A stretch of DNA of 64,000 nt, from NCBI RefSeq assembly GCF_000376785.1, contig NZ_AQXX01000140.1, positions 1-64,000 of the forward strand, given 5' to 3'. This stretch comes from Hahella ganghwensis DSM 17046 (GTDB lineage Bacteria > Pseudomonadota > Gammaproteobacteria > Pseudomonadales > Oleiphilaceae). Made by a program: the position numbers and the translations under genes. Below the pieces are notes generated by a model, which made no database searches, was not told the origin of the DNA, and was given only the letters and a program-made list of their open reading frames with translations. Within the stretch, counting starts at the first letter, position 1, and each line of letters starts with the position of its first letter. Shown piece by piece: positions 1 to 8,483 of this stretch.

Positions 1-123
1 ATCAAGCAGGTGTTTGGTTACGACAAAGTCCGCTATCGAGGCTTGGCCAAGAACAAGAGCCGGCTCTATCTGTTGGCGGCCTTCAGCAATCTGCTGATGG
101 CAAGGAAAGAGCTGCAGGTATAG
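1..123 (+). CDS. IS5-family transposase, C-terminal end (cut by window edge)
   Basis: The first 40 codons of frame 1 are open and stop at TAG 121-123. They encode a basic C-terminus containing the stretch KVRYRGLAKN followed by an alternating hydrophobic/basic helix (LYLLAAFSNLLMARKEL). This matches the usual end of IS5-group DDE transposases, where this block follows the catalytic Glu. The catalytic residues would lie upstream of the window, so activity cannot be judged. No matching terminal inverted repeat could be paired because the left end is missing. The call rests on a short but characteristic motif. Confidence 0.75.
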   Translation: MKQVFGYDKVRYRGLAKNKSRLYLLAAFSNLLMARKELQV

Positions 124-723
124 GGGCAGTGAGCCCAGATGACGCCCCACAGGGGGGGAAGATCCAAAATGGCCGGAAAAACACTCTGAATATTCGGCCA
201 TATATCGTCGAGAGTTTGAATTACCTCAGAACCTTGGGGTTATTCAGACTCTCCTTAGGTACAAATATTTAACATATTCTTCAAACACGCAAGTGTTCTT
301 TCATCGATATAGGCTAAGCCCCTCCCCAGACATTTATCAACCCGCAGGCTACCAAAAGTCTAATCAAACTGGGATTGATTCATATCACAACCCCGCATCT
401 CACTTGGACTATGCTCACCAGGATGCCCTAAATAAGCGCCTGCGGCTGAACTTTCTGAGATTTCATTTGACCGGGAGGCCACTATTTCCCATAAGGACAG
501 GTAAATGAAATCTCAGGAAGTTTGTCTTTAAATACTTACAAGTTAGCACTGGTTTTAGGAGACTCGGAATGATAGAAAAGTATAGATGCAACTTTGTTCT
601 TCTTTCGACATGATCTAAGGACCCTCTGAAAAACTTTGGCGAGGCCGCCCACTTTTGACGCTGCGATGGCAGCGCAGGTAGTTTTTCATAGGTTCCCCAA
701 CCAAAAATATAGGGAATTCCAAT
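124..723. other. Gene-poor 600-bp stretch after the transposase
   Basis: I see no convincing gene here; the short open frames lack ribosome binding sites and recognisable protein features. It holds the presumed right flank of the IS element, a G7 run near 152-158, and one long imperfect inverted repeat (listed separately). A segment near 618-637 (ACCCTCTGAAAAACTTTGG) looks like the start of some IS5-type ends, but I find no partner repeat, so this is only a suspicion of IS debris. The stretch ends with a GGGA-type Shine-Dalgarno sequence just before the PfkB gene. Confidence 0.5.
449..523. repeat. Long imperfect inverted repeat
   Basis: The arm at 449-472 contains CTGAGATTTCATTT and the arm at 500-523 contains its reverse complement AAATGAAATCTCAG. 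Pairing extends outward to about 22 bp with two small mismatches or bulges, around a loop of about 27 nt. There is no T-run after either arm, so it is not a typical intrinsic terminator. It could be the tip-to-tip remnant of a small non-autonomous element or a structured RNA. Confidence 0.6.
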
Positions 724-1716
724 ATGTCCTTTGATGTGGTCACCATTGGTAGTGCAACAGTCGATCACTTTGCCGACACAGACTCGGAACTTATCAAGAT
801 TGATACCCGCACCAGCCATGAAGAACTTATCGCCTTCCCCTTGGGTAGCAAGTTACTGATTAAAGAGCTGAATACGACGACAGGTGGCGGTGGCACCAAT
901 ACAGCGGTCGCCTTTTCACGCCTGGGCCTTAAAACCGGTTTTCTGGGCAAGATCGGAGCTGATGCTGCAGGGGACTTTGTGCTGGAAAAACTGGCGCGGG
1001 AACAGGTGGAGTTTATCGGGCCCCGTGGCGGGCAAACCGGTTTTTCTGTCATCCTGAACAGTATTGAGGATGACCGCTCAATACTGGCCTACAAAGGGGC
1101 TAATGACCAGCTCTACAAAGATGATGTTCCTCAACTGAATACTCAGTGGCTGTATATTTCCAGTATGCTGGAAGACAGCTTTGATACCGTGATCCATATT
1201 GTTTCCAGCAACCAGTTCAATGTGGCGTTTAATCCCAGTAACTATCAGGCTGCTTTGGGCTACGACAAGCTAAAGCCTCTGATCGACAAGGTCACCCTGC
1301 TGGTCATGAATCGGGAGGAAGCCTGTAAATTTCTGGGCCTGGACCCGACAGCACCACCCGAAATGCCAGAGCTGATGCAGGCCATGTCAAAGCTGCCCTG
1401 CCGCTATTTCGTCATTACCGACGGCTCTCGTGGTGCCTGGGTTTATGACCGGGAACATTGCTATCACGGCGTTCCCGGAAAAAACCTGAACATCTGTGAA
1501 ACCACAGGTGCCGGTGACGCCTTTGCTGCCACCTTTACGGCGGGCATTATCCGGGAATTGGATATTCAAACAGCCCTGAATCTGGCCATGACCAACTCTG
1601 AGTCTGTGTTGCAGTACAAAGGAGCAAAGGAGAAACTTCTTACCTGGGAGGAGATCAGCCAGATCACGGCCCAAAATGAACGCGAGATAGAAAGCATTCC
1701 GCTTGCTTCCTGCTGA
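724..1716 (+). CDS. PfkB-family carbohydrate/nucleoside kinase
   Basis: A 330-residue ribokinase-fold kinase that would phosphorylate a sugar or nucleoside hydroxyl with ATP in the cytoplasm. An N-terminal beta-strand (VVTIGSATVDHF) is followed by the glycine-rich substrate loop GGGGTNTAVAFSRLG at about residues 54-68, then NREEA near 196-200, typical of the second half of the fold. The C-terminal PfkB signature TTGAGDAFAATF at about 260-271 contains the catalytic Asp265 and the GAGD anion hole. Length fits the family. The start is preceded by a GGGA ribosome binding site. The long N-terminal insert (about residues 20-50) resembles adenosine-kinase/ribokinase-like enzymes of unknown substrate; I cannot name the substrate. 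It is followed at 89 nt by an unrelated unknown gene. Confidence 0.85.
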   Translation: MSFDVVTIGSATVDHFADTDSELIKIDTRTSHEELIAFPLGSKLLIKELNTTTGGGGTNTAVAFSRLGLKTGFLGKIGADAAGDFVLEKLAREQVEFIGPRGGQTGFSVILNSIEDDRSILAYKGANDQLYKDDVPQLNTQWLYISSMLEDSFDTVIHIVSSNQFNVAFNPSNYQAALGYDKLKPLIDKVTLLVMNREEACKFLGLDPTAPPEMPELMQAMSKLPCRYFVITDGSRGAWVYDREHCYHGVPGKNLNICETTGAGDAFAATFTAGIIRELDIQTALNLAMTNSESVLQYKGAKEKLLTWEEISQITAQNEREIESIPLASC

Positions 1717-1745
1717 TCAGACACTAACATGTGCAGCAGCGAGAT

Positions 1746-1767
1746 CCCGGCTTTATAGGCAGCCGGG
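1746..1767 (+). other. Hairpin between PfkB kinase and unknown gene
   Basis: CCCGGCT at 1746-1752 pairs with AGCCGGG at 1761-1767 around an 8-nt loop. It lies in the 89-nt gap downstream of the kinase and is followed by TGTATAAG rather than a T-run. It could be a weak terminator or an mRNA stability hairpin. Confidence 0.4.
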
Positions 1768-1805
1768 CTGTATAAGAAAATTCAGATTGATCCGGAGTTC
1801 AATCA

Positions 1806-2831
1806 ATGCAGACCACCGAAACCATCACCATTGAGATCCACAACGCCATTCCCAACGGTGGCATTGACGCCACAGGCAAAATCATCTCATTGTGGCAACT
1901 CGTGGACGGGTACTTCACAGACCGTAAATTTGTGGTGGAAGATCCCTATCGGGGACAACTGGGAGAGTATCGCATAAGCCTGGATGCCAAAGCCCTGATC
2001 AACCTGATGCAGACCGCCAGAGACAACAATGAAAGTTTCGATATTTACAGGCAGATGCATGCTGCAGACAGCAGCGTCGCCATCAATAGCGAACTGCACA
2101 TGACCGTCGAAGCACTGAACTCCCGCACTGAACCTTATTCGATGTATCACGCAGCCAGCGTATTCATCCAGCAATTGCTGTTGGGGATGAACCTGGCCCT
2201 ACCTGGCTCCTGCCAGTTCCTGGATACCCGATTTGCCGGCCCCCATGCACATCGGTTTGAGGCTCAGGACTTTGATTCCAAAGCCTTCTCCGATGCGATG
2301 CTCAGCGCCACAGAACATGGTTGGCCGAAACTGCACGAGCTGTCATTTGAGACTGTTTGGGGGTGGTTTGAAAGAGCCGGAACCAGCGAACGCAATACTG
2401 CGATCACCACGATCAATAAAGTTCTGATCGATATGCTTAAAATTGCCCAGCAGCGTTATCGCTATGGTGCGCGCACAGCCATGCTGGTGGGTAACCAGTT
2501 GGAAATGCTCGTCGGCACCAGTGACGATGCGGACATGCAACACCTGCGGGAAAGAGTCAGCCTGATTCTCGGCAGACCGCCGGAATCCGCCGATTGCTTC
2601 AAAGAACTTTATCGTCTTCGGGAAGCCTTGTTTAAAGGCGAGCATCCCGTCCGGCGCCCGGCATTGGTTTATCACAATGCGGATGAAGAAATCATGCAAC
2701 AACTGGCACAACATAACTCCGGCGTTGAAAAAGCACTCGCCGTGGTATTGTCTCTGTTGCAGGATCTGGTTCAAAACGATGCCGATGGCTATCAGTTCAG
2801 CGAACACATGCAGCGAAAAGGCCAGGATTGA
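1806..2831 (+). CDS. Unknown protein with HEPN-like C-terminal region
   Basis: A 341-residue soluble protein with no signal peptide or membrane helix. The start has a good GGAG ribosome binding site nine bases upstream. I do not recognise the N-terminal half. The C-terminal third is helical and includes the pattern RTAMLVGNQLEMLVG, then a long helix, then ELYRLREALFKGEH near residues 270-283. This layout resembles ApeA-like HEPN domains, which usually carry LYxLRSxxxHG with an R-x4-6-H ribonuclease motif; here Arg and His are eight residues apart, so the canonical spacing is not kept. The assignment is an analogy, not a motif match. It ends 13 nt from the convergent tonB gene. Confidence 0.55.
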   Translation: MQTTETITIEIHNAIPNGGIDATGKIISLWQLVDGYFTDRKFVVEDPYRGQLGEYRISLDAKALINLMQTARDNNESFDIYRQMHAADSSVAINSELHMTVEALNSRTEPYSMYHAASVFIQQLLLGMNLALPGSCQFLDTRFAGPHAHRFEAQDFDSKAFSDAMLSATEHGWPKLHELSFETVWGWFERAGTSERNTAITTINKVLIDMLKIAQQRYRYGARTAMLVGNQLEMLVGTSDDADMQHLRERVSLILGRPPESADCFKELYRLREALFKGEHPVRRPALVYHNADEEIMQQLAQHNSGVEKALAVVLSLLQDLVQNDADGYQFSEHMQRKGQD

Positions 2832-2843
2832 AATCCAGCCGGC

Positions 2844-3788
2844 CTAACGCAGTTCAAACCTGACCGGAACCAGAATTTCCTCGCGTGCTCTTGGGGCAGC
2901 TGACAACCGCCATTGCTTCAGCGTCTCAAGGGCTCGACGGTCAAGTATTCCATGTCCGCTGGACTCATGAATCCGGGCTTCGACCACGCTGCCGGTTTCC
3001 GCAATAGTCAGTGCAATAATCACTTCACCTTCCCAGCCCCGCTTTCTGGCAATACGAGGGTAATCCGGGTGCGGCGTTTTTGATGAGCCCATGACATAGC
3101 GTGGCTCTGATGTCTCAGCGGACTCGATGGGGCGATCCAAATCGGCCTTCGACTCAATCTCAGCACCGGGAGGCTCGGCAAACAAGTGAGGCCCGGACAC
3201 TGACGCCGCGGTCTTATTTACCACTGAAGACAGCGCTGGCGATCCCGATTCCGATGCAACTTCTGGAAGCTGTTTCTCAATCACAGGCAAAGCCGTCGGT
3301 TCCACTTCCTGCAACGGCTTTTTCTCGGGTGCTAAATTTTTTTCAGAAACTTCCGGCTTGACTGTATCAACGGCCCTGGACGGAGCCTTGAGGATAGACT
3401 TGGCGGTCATTCTTTCAGTTTTTGCCATTTTCTCAACCAATGCTTGCGACTGAACTGCAGGGATTTCCTCATCAATATCCCTTTCAGCAGGCTCTTCAGG
3501 GGGCTCTGCACGATTATCGGATTCGATTTCTGCCTTGTGATCACTTTCACTGGCAGACTTGCGATCGGCTGCAGAACGGGCAGCTTCGCTGTCAGAAAGG
3601 GGTCCGGCGCGCTGGGTAGAAGGAGAGGCAATCGCCACTTCGATCGCCGCCTGTTCACTTCCCTCTGACCTGATCGCCGGACGGGTGCTGTCCAACCAGT
3701 AGATGAACAAGGCATGTGCAGCAAAGGACAACATCAGGCAAACCACTAACGTGATCTGCCTGCTCCAGGGTTGCGACCCGGGAGTCAT
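2844..3788 (-). CDS. tonB: TonB-family energy transducer of the B12 operon
   Basis: A 314-residue inner-membrane protein that would transmit proton-motive force to outer-membrane receptors. A single N-terminal membrane segment (about residues 11-29, ITLVVCLMLSFAAHALFIYWL) is followed by a long charged, Glu/Ser/Pro-rich periplasmic linker and a C-terminal TonB domain (PDYPRIARKRGWEGEVIIALTI ... WRLSAA). The ATG at 3788 shares its A with the btuD stop codon (TAATG) and has a purine-rich site upstream; an ATG at 3803 lacks one. As the last gene of btuFCD it is probably dedicated to a B12 receptor, but no exbB, exbD or btuB lies in the window. The linker is acidic rather than the classic Pro-Lys/Pro-Glu repeat. 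Confidence 0.85.
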   Translation of the reverse strand: MTPGSQPWSRQITLVVCLMLSFAAHALFIYWLDSTRPAIRSEGSEQAAIEVAIASPSTQRAGPLSDSEAARSAADRKSASESDHKAEIESDNRAEPPEEPAERDIDEEIPAVQSQALVEKMAKTERMTAKSILKAPSRAVDTVKPEVSEKNLAPEKKPLQEVEPTALPVIEKQLPEVASESGSPALSSVVNKTAASVSGPHLFAEPPGAEIESKADLDRPIESAETSEPRYVMGSSKTPHPDYPRIARKRGWEGEVIIALTIAETGSVVEARIHESSGHGILDRRALETLKQWRLSAAPRAREEILVPVRFELR

Positions 3789-4564
3789 TAATCCACTTCC
3801 CATGGAAGAATATAGGGCTGGCCTTGGTGGTGACCGAGCAGAGAGCTGACACCAAAGGCTTTACGGACATTTTCCGCCGTTACCACCTCCGCGGTCGGGC
3901 CACTCAGTATTTGTCCTTCAGGCGTAATCAACACCGAGTCTGCACAGTACTTTAACGCCAGATTGAGATCATGCAGCACCACCAGCACTATCCGTTGATC
4001 TGCTGACCAGGCCTGCAAATGCTGCATGACGGATAGTTGATGCTGTGGATCCAGGCCTGCCACAGGCTCATCTGCCAATAACACCGGTGCATCCACCGCC
4101 AATGCCCGCGCCAGCATCACTCTGGTGCGCTCTCCTCCGGACAGTTGGGAAACCGGCCGCCCGGACATGGCTGTCACATCAGCAATCTCCATTGCCCGGG
4201 ATATCGCCTGCTGATCTTCTTCAGGTATTCGATGATGACGATAGGGAAAACGCCCCAGCTCCACGACCTTTGCGACTGGCATCGGCCAATGACAGTCTGC
4301 CTGTTGTTCAAGATAAGCGATGGTGCGGGCACGTTCCGCGTCTGCCAGTTGCAACAGATCCCTGTCTCCCAGCAAAACCCGTCCCTGCAGACAATTCGCC
4401 AGACCCAGAATGCCTTTCAACAACGTGGATTTACCCGAGCCATTACTGCCAAGAATGGCGGTAACACAACCGGGACGAAAGCGAAGGTTTGCCTCACGAA
4501 CAATCGCGGTGTCCCGGTATCCGAAACTCACCTGGTCAAGAAGGAGCGCCTGTCCAAAACTCAT
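3788..4564 (-). CDS. btuD: Cobalamin ABC transporter ATP-binding protein
   Basis: A 258-residue ATPase of the FepC/BtuD class that powers import of cobalamin through BtuC. It shows Walker A GSNGSGKST (about residues 38-46), signature LSGGERTRVMLARAL, Walker B VLLADEP and a switch His (VVLHDLN). The start at 4564 overlaps the btuC stop as ATGA; a longer upstream frame runs through btuC and is not used. Translational coupling on both sides supports one operon under the upstream riboswitch. Without that riboswitch the family alone could not separate B12 from iron or heme substrates. Confidence 0.9.
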   Translation of the reverse strand: MSFGQALLLDQVSFGYRDTAIVREANLRFRPGCVTAILGSNGSGKSTLLKGILGLANCLQGRVLLGDRDLLQLADAERARTIAYLEQQADCHWPMPVAKVVELGRFPYRHHRIPEEDQQAISRAMEIADVTAMSGRPVSQLSGGERTRVMLARALAVDAPVLLADEPVAGLDPQHQLSVMQHLQAWSADQRIVLVVLHDLNLALKYCADSVLITPEGQILSGPTAEVVTAENVRKAFGVSSLLGHHQGQPYILPWEVD

Positions 4565-5532
4565 AGCTCCACCTCCGCCCTGCGTACATGTTTCAACAAC
4601 CACAGAAAGAACGGACCACCAAGCAATGCGGTTACCACCCCGATACGCAACTCCTGACCCGGCGGTAACAGGCGAACCAGAATATCTGCCGAGACCAGCA
4701 GCAAGGCTCCAGCGATGGCACTTGGCAGTACCAGCAGCCTGGGTTGCCATTGGGTCAGCGGCCTCAGCAGATGAGGAACCACCAGTCCGGCAAAACCGAT
4801 CACACCGGCCACGGAGACACAGGCTCCGACAGCCAGGGCAGTCCCCAGCCCGATGGACCATAACATGCGCCGCTCACTGACTCCCAGGGAATGGGCGGTT
4901 TTTTCACCCAGAGCCATCACATCCAGCGCAGGTGCAACTCTGTAGAGCATGACCCCTCCCACCACAACCGGCAGTGCCACCAGCATAAGATGTTCGTGAC
5001 TGCGATGTTCAAAAGATCCCATCAGCCAGAACAGCATATCCTGAACCGCAAAAGGGTTGGGAGCCAGATTCAGCAACAATGCAGTAAACGCGGCGCTGAA
5101 AGCATTCAAAGCGGCACCTGCCAACACAATCAACAGGATGCCACTCTCGCGGCCAATCATTGTGATCAATATCCAAAACCCGAGTATTGCACCAACAATG
5201 CCGGCTACCGGTAGCATCCAACTCATGGCAAACAAACCAAAATACATGGCAATCACAGCACCCAGAGCTGCCATGGAAGATATCCCCAGCACACCTGGAT
5301 CGGCCAGAGGATTACGCAACCACCCCTGTAATACTGCCCCGGCCATTCCCAAAACCGCCCCACAGATCGCCGCCAGCAGGGTCCTGGGCAAACGAATTTC
5401 CCATAGGATCAGTTGTGTCTGCCAATCCCAGGCCGGTATCGAAATCCCCGCTCCTCTTCCGGTCAGCAGGGATACCATCACAGCCACTAACAGACCCAGC
5501 GTCAACGCTGACAACAACAGATTACGTGACAT
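4561..5532 (-). CDS. btuC: Cobalamin ABC transporter permease (FecCD/BtuC family)
   Basis: A 323-residue permease with about ten hydrophobic segments. Family hallmarks are RLPRTLLAAICGAVLGMAGAVLQGWLRNPLADPGVLGIS near residues 49-87 and GFAGLVVPHLLR late in the protein. The ATG at 5532 begins MSRNLLLSALTLGLL, a sensible first membrane segment, and overlaps the 3' end of btuF by 11 nt with a GAGAG site upstream. It forms the membrane channel for BtuD and docks BtuF. Confidence 0.9.
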   Translation of the reverse strand: MSRNLLLSALTLGLLVAVMVSLLTGRGAGISIPAWDWQTQLILWEIRLPRTLLAAICGAVLGMAGAVLQGWLRNPLADPGVLGISSMAALGAVIAMYFGLFAMSWMLPVAGIVGAILGFWILITMIGRESGILLIVLAGAALNAFSAAFTALLLNLAPNPFAVQDMLFWLMGSFEHRSHEHLMLVALPVVVGGVMLYRVAPALDVMALGEKTAHSLGVSERRMLWSIGLGTALAVGACVSVAGVIGFAGLVVPHLLRPLTQWQPRLLVLPSAIAGALLLVSADILVRLLPPGQELRIGVVTALLGGPFFLWLLKHVRRAEVEL

Positions 5533-6406
5533 TTCCGGGCTCTCTTTTCTCACTATTTCCACCACCGGCATGCTCGCGAATATGTTGCCAAATGGCTCTG
5601 GCCGCACGCAGCATTGCGGGTGTCCCACAACTTAACCATGCAGCATCCACCTTCAGGACCGGATACTGACCGGGCACTTTTTTAAGTACCGGATGGTTCA
5701 TCCACTGTGTTGCCCTGGCCTCTCCTCCATAGTGGCTTTCAGGGATGATAATCAGATCCGGCTGCCAATAGATCAGTTGCTCCAAACTAACCTGTCCCCA
5801 CCCCTGAACTCCGGCATCAATGGCAACATTATGGAGACCCATGGCGGACAGGTAGGCATCCTGGAAATTATTAGCACCAGCCACCCAGCCATTGGCATTG
5901 ACCACCACCGCCCTGATTCCCATTGGCCCAAGCTCTTGCCGAATAGATTGCAATTCCTCTTCCAGAACCCTAATCATTTGCTGCGCCTGATCCTCAGCCT
6001 GCAGCCATTCTCCGAGTTGGTTCCAGTTGCGATGAAGCGCAGGAAAATCCAAAGGTAATGGTAGCTCGTGCCAGATAAAGCCGAACTTGGTAGCCAACGC
6101 TTTCAGGCCGGGGGCACCATATTGTCCGCCAATGATCATGTCCGGCTGAAGCGCAATGACCTCCTCAATCTCCCCGTGATTTGCTGGAATGTTCTTCAAA
6201 ACGGGCGTAACTGCCAGATCATTGGATTGATGACTTAGCCAGGAAACAGAACTCAACTGTTCGGGCGCCAGATATCCCAACATCTGGTCGACGCATTGAT
6301 TAACAGACATGACGCCCGCCGCCTGAGCCGATATATAACCGGTAAGGCACCAGAGCAGAGAGGCTCTCAGGATGTATTCTGAAATGAAACGGGACATATG
6401 ACCCAC
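5522..6406 (-). CDS. btuF: Periplasmic cobalamin-binding protein
   Basis: A 294-residue substrate-binding protein with an N-terminal signal peptide (cleavage probably after AQA near residue 29) and a helical-backbone fold. The block MSVNQCVDQMLGYLAPEQL matches the first strand and helix of BtuF-like proteins, and HGEIEEVIALQPDMIIGG and LEQLIYWQPDLIIIPES mark the two lobes. It is the first gene after the cobalamin riboswitch. Start choice: a GTG at 6406 has AGGA ten bases upstream and sits beside the riboswitch's sequestering helix, so I prefer it; an ATG at 6397 is the alternative. Its neighbours btuC, btuD and tonB complete a B12 import system apart from the outer-membrane receptor. Confidence 0.88.
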   Translation of the reverse strand: MGHMSRFISEYILRASLLWCLTGYISAQAAGVMSVNQCVDQMLGYLAPEQLSSVSWLSHQSNDLAVTPVLKNIPANHGEIEEVIALQPDMIIGGQYGAPGLKALATKFGFIWHELPLPLDFPALHRNWNQLGEWLQAEDQAQQMIRVLEEELQSIRQELGPMGIRAVVVNANGWVAGANNFQDAYLSAMGLHNVAIDAGVQGWGQVSLEQLIYWQPDLIIIPESHYGGEARATQWMNHPVLKKVPGQYPVLKVDAAWLSCGTPAMLRAARAIWQHIREHAGGGNSEKREPGNVT

Positions 6407-6408
6407 GG

Positions 6409-6712
6409 GCCGACCATCCTGTAGATCAGACGGCCAACACTACCTGTTGATATTTTAATGACCCGGAAATACCCCGTTCCCGGACTCGAAGATGGGTCGG
6501 CGGCCGGTTTCCTGGCTGGCGAGTCATTACCTGGTTCAGTCTTCCCATCAATGAGAATCCTCATTACGACAGTGACCTTATCCACATGGTGTACAGGGAT
6601 AATCCAGGCAAGACCATGTGAGAAATGAACCTGATTCTTCGCATACAGTTGCGGGGACAGCTCCGGCTTTACCGGATTCCCTTCATCAGCCCTCAAAACA
6701 ACTCACCACCTC
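6409..6712 (-). promoter_or_regulatory. Cobalamin (AdoCbl) riboswitch with translational expression platform
   Basis: Read on the minus strand, the 5' leader of btuF contains the conserved core GAAGGGAATCCGGT, then GCTGTCCCCGCAACTGTA (about 6690-6645), the distal GTCACTGTC and GGGAAGACTG elements, and the B12 box AGCCAGGAAACCGGCC (about 6518-6503). These are the hallmark conserved blocks of the cobalamin riboswitch in the right order. Just after the B12 box, GCCGACC (6501-6495) can pair with GGTCGGC (6415-6409), extendable to about 10 bp with one bulge, next to the AGGA ribosome binding site of btuF. This suggests that ligand-dependent pairing hides the translation start. No strong intrinsic terminator was seen. 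Confidence 0.93.
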
Positions 6713-6906
6713 AAGGGTTTGAGTGTTTTTTGAGCGCCGAACCGACGACGCCGCCATTATCTTGAAATGTCTCAATGAAGTCCAGAATCCACCTGTGAAT
6801 CTGTTTACCCGCATGACAGTAAAGACTTCGTTAACCCAACTTGGAAACCGTATAAAAAGTTTATTTATTAGAACGTTAAGGAAGGCGTCAACGCCTGATA
6901 CCAGGA

Positions 6907-8121
6907 TCACTCCTGCTTTGGCTGCTGATACTTCTCCAGCTTGTTATAAAGCGTCTTGACACTGATGCCCAGCAGTTGAGCACATTCGGTCTTATTACCG
7001 TCAGTTTGCTCCAGTGTCTTCAGGATGGCAGTTTTCTCAATCTCTTCCAGAGGCACGCCAAAGGGAATATCCGAAGCGTTGGCATCGGTCGCAGCTTCAA
7101 GACTCAAATGCTCCGGCAACAACCTATCGTCAGCCAGAATGTACGCCCGTTCAATGGCGTGCTTTAACTCCCTGACGTTACCCGGCCAGGGGTGACGTCT
7201 GATTAATTCAAGGGCTTCGGGCGAAAGGGATTTATGTTGCTCTTCCTGAGCATTTCGATATGCCAGGAAATGATTGGCAAGACCGACGATATCATCTTCG
7301 CGGTGTCTCAAAGGGGGAATTTTCAGAGGAAAGTGGGCTAGCCGGAAATAAAGGTCCTCACGGAAAACGTCATCGGCAATGGCCTGTAATGGATTCCGAT
7401 TGGTTGCCGCAATAACACGTACATCAGCCAATTTGGTACTCGAATCTCCGACGGGCCTGAATTCCCCTGTCTCTAGAACACGCAGGAGTTTTACCTGGTG
7501 ATCCAATGGCATTTCAGTCACCTCATCAAGAAACAAAGTTCCTTCCGCAGCCTGTTCGAACACACCACGGTGATCTCTGTGCGCTCCGGTAAACGCTCCC
7601 TTACGGTGGCCGAACAGCTCACTATCAATCAATTCCGGACTCAGGGCACCACAGTTAATGGCGATAAAGGGTTTATCCGCTCTGGGTGAGGCCAGGTGAA
7701 GGGTATGAGCCGCAAGCTCCTTACCAGAGCCACTCTCTCCTTCGATAAAGATATTCGCCTCCGTCTGGGCGACACGACGGATACTACGATAAAGTTTTCG
7801 CATCGTCCCTGACGATCCAACCAATAAGCCAAATTGATCCAGATCACTGGTGACACAAGGTTCAGCATGACTTTTCGAATCAGCCATATATTCGTGGATA
7901 TCCAGCAGTGTTTCGTTCACCCGCTCTAAATCTACGGGTTGACGATAGTGATATCCCGCGCAGCGCAGCATCGTCTTATCCAGACTCGGGTTAGGTTCTC
8001 CATCGCTGATAAAAATGAAGTCAATTTCTGTTGCAAGATTGGTGTCCAACAACTTCAGATGATCACCTTCATCGAAATCAGTCACTTCGATAATGGCGAC
8101 ATCACTGGAAGCCTCGACCAA
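6907..8121 (-). CDS. Sigma-54-dependent transcriptional activator (NtrC/PilR-like), N-terminus frameshifted
   Basis: The open frame encodes 404 residues: a partial, degenerate receiver-like domain, a full AAA+ central domain and a Fis-type helix-turn-helix at the C-terminus ([37 protein letters not shown]). The AAA+ domain has Walker A GESGSGKE, the sigma-54 contact loop GAFTGA, Walker B GTLFLDEV and an arginine-finger region (REDLYFRL), so it should activate RNA polymerase-sigma54. The frame can start only at a TTG at 8121 without ribosome binding site. A much better start (ATG 8248 with AAGGA) lies upstream in another frame; one extra A in the run 8141-8138 separates them. The receiver part lacks a clear phospho-acceptor Asp. 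It is divergent from a gene with a -24/-12-like promoter. Confidence 0.85.
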   Translation of the reverse strand: MVEASSDVAIIEVTDFDEGDHLKLLDTNLATEIDFIFISDGEPNPSLDKTMLRCAGYHYRQPVDLERVNETLLDIHEYMADSKSHAEPCVTSDLDQFGLLVGSSGTMRKLYRSIRRVAQTEANIFIEGESGSGKELAAHTLHLASPRADKPFIAINCGALSPELIDSELFGHRKGAFTGAHRDHRGVFEQAAEGTLFLDEVTEMPLDHQVKLLRVLETGEFRPVGDSSTKLADVRVIAATNRNPLQAIADDVFREDLYFRLAHFPLKIPPLRHREDDIVGLANHFLAYRNAQEEQHKSLSPEALELIRRHPWPGNVRELKHAIERAYILADDRLLPEHLSLEAATDANASDIPFGVPLEEIEKTAILKTLEQTDGNKTECAQLLGISVKTLYNKLEKYQQPKQE

Positions 8122-8134
8122 TTGAGAGATCCAG

Positions 8135-8248
8135 TTATTTTCTACCCTGGCTGGTTCTGATACTGTATTGACTGACGCCTGTCAGGGACAGTACTGCTCT
8201 CTCCAGCTCTGGATTACACAGGCGGAGAAACAAAACGGGCTGCGCCAT
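8135..8248 (-). pseudogene. Out-of-frame N-terminal piece of the sigma-54 activator
   Basis: ATG 8248-8246 follows a strong AAGGA site seven bases upstream and opens a 37-codon frame beginning MAQPVLFLRLCNPELE, which looks like the first strand and helix of a receiver-like domain. It stops at TAA 8137-8135. Removing one A from the four-A run at 8141-8138 (minus strand) joins it directly to [19 protein letters not shown] of the long frame, restoring a full-length receiver. It may be a true frameshift mutation, a sequencing error, or slippage at a short A run; the sequence cannot decide. Confidence 0.7.
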
Positions 8249-8378
8249 AGCAGTTTCCTTGCATGCAAAAGTTTAATCTAAGACGCCGATGTAACTTTGA
8301 CAATGCCAGGGTGTAAAACTTTCTTGCCACGCATCTACCAACATTTACCATTCTTTTAAATATCATATAGTTAAATAA

Positions 8379-8393
8379 TGGCATGAGTTTTGT
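8379..8393 (+). promoter_or_regulatory. Candidate sigma-54 (-24/-12) promoter
   Basis: TGGCAT, five bases, then TTGT matches the consensus TGGCAC-N5-TTGC closely, with the GG and the G of the -12 element correctly spaced. It points toward the DUF2383-type gene at 8484, leaving a leader of roughly 80 nt. The divergent neighbour is a sigma-54 activator, which makes a regulatory pair plausible. One site found by eye; not proven. Confidence 0.5.
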
Positions 8394-8483
8394 GAATAAA
8401 GTTTTAACATCCGGAATAACATGACAAGGCACTTAACAGGTCGTTTATCAACAGCCTGTTTATAGTAATGCTAGAGAGAGAAG

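Noticed and set aside
463-819. 118-codon minus-strand frame over the start of the PfkB gene
   Set aside because: It overlaps the 5' end of the PfkB gene, spans the inverted repeat and has no recognisable features.
8214-8432. 72-codon minus-strand frame upstream of the sigma-54 activator
   Set aside because: It lies in the promoter region, overlaps the better start of the activator, and has no features.
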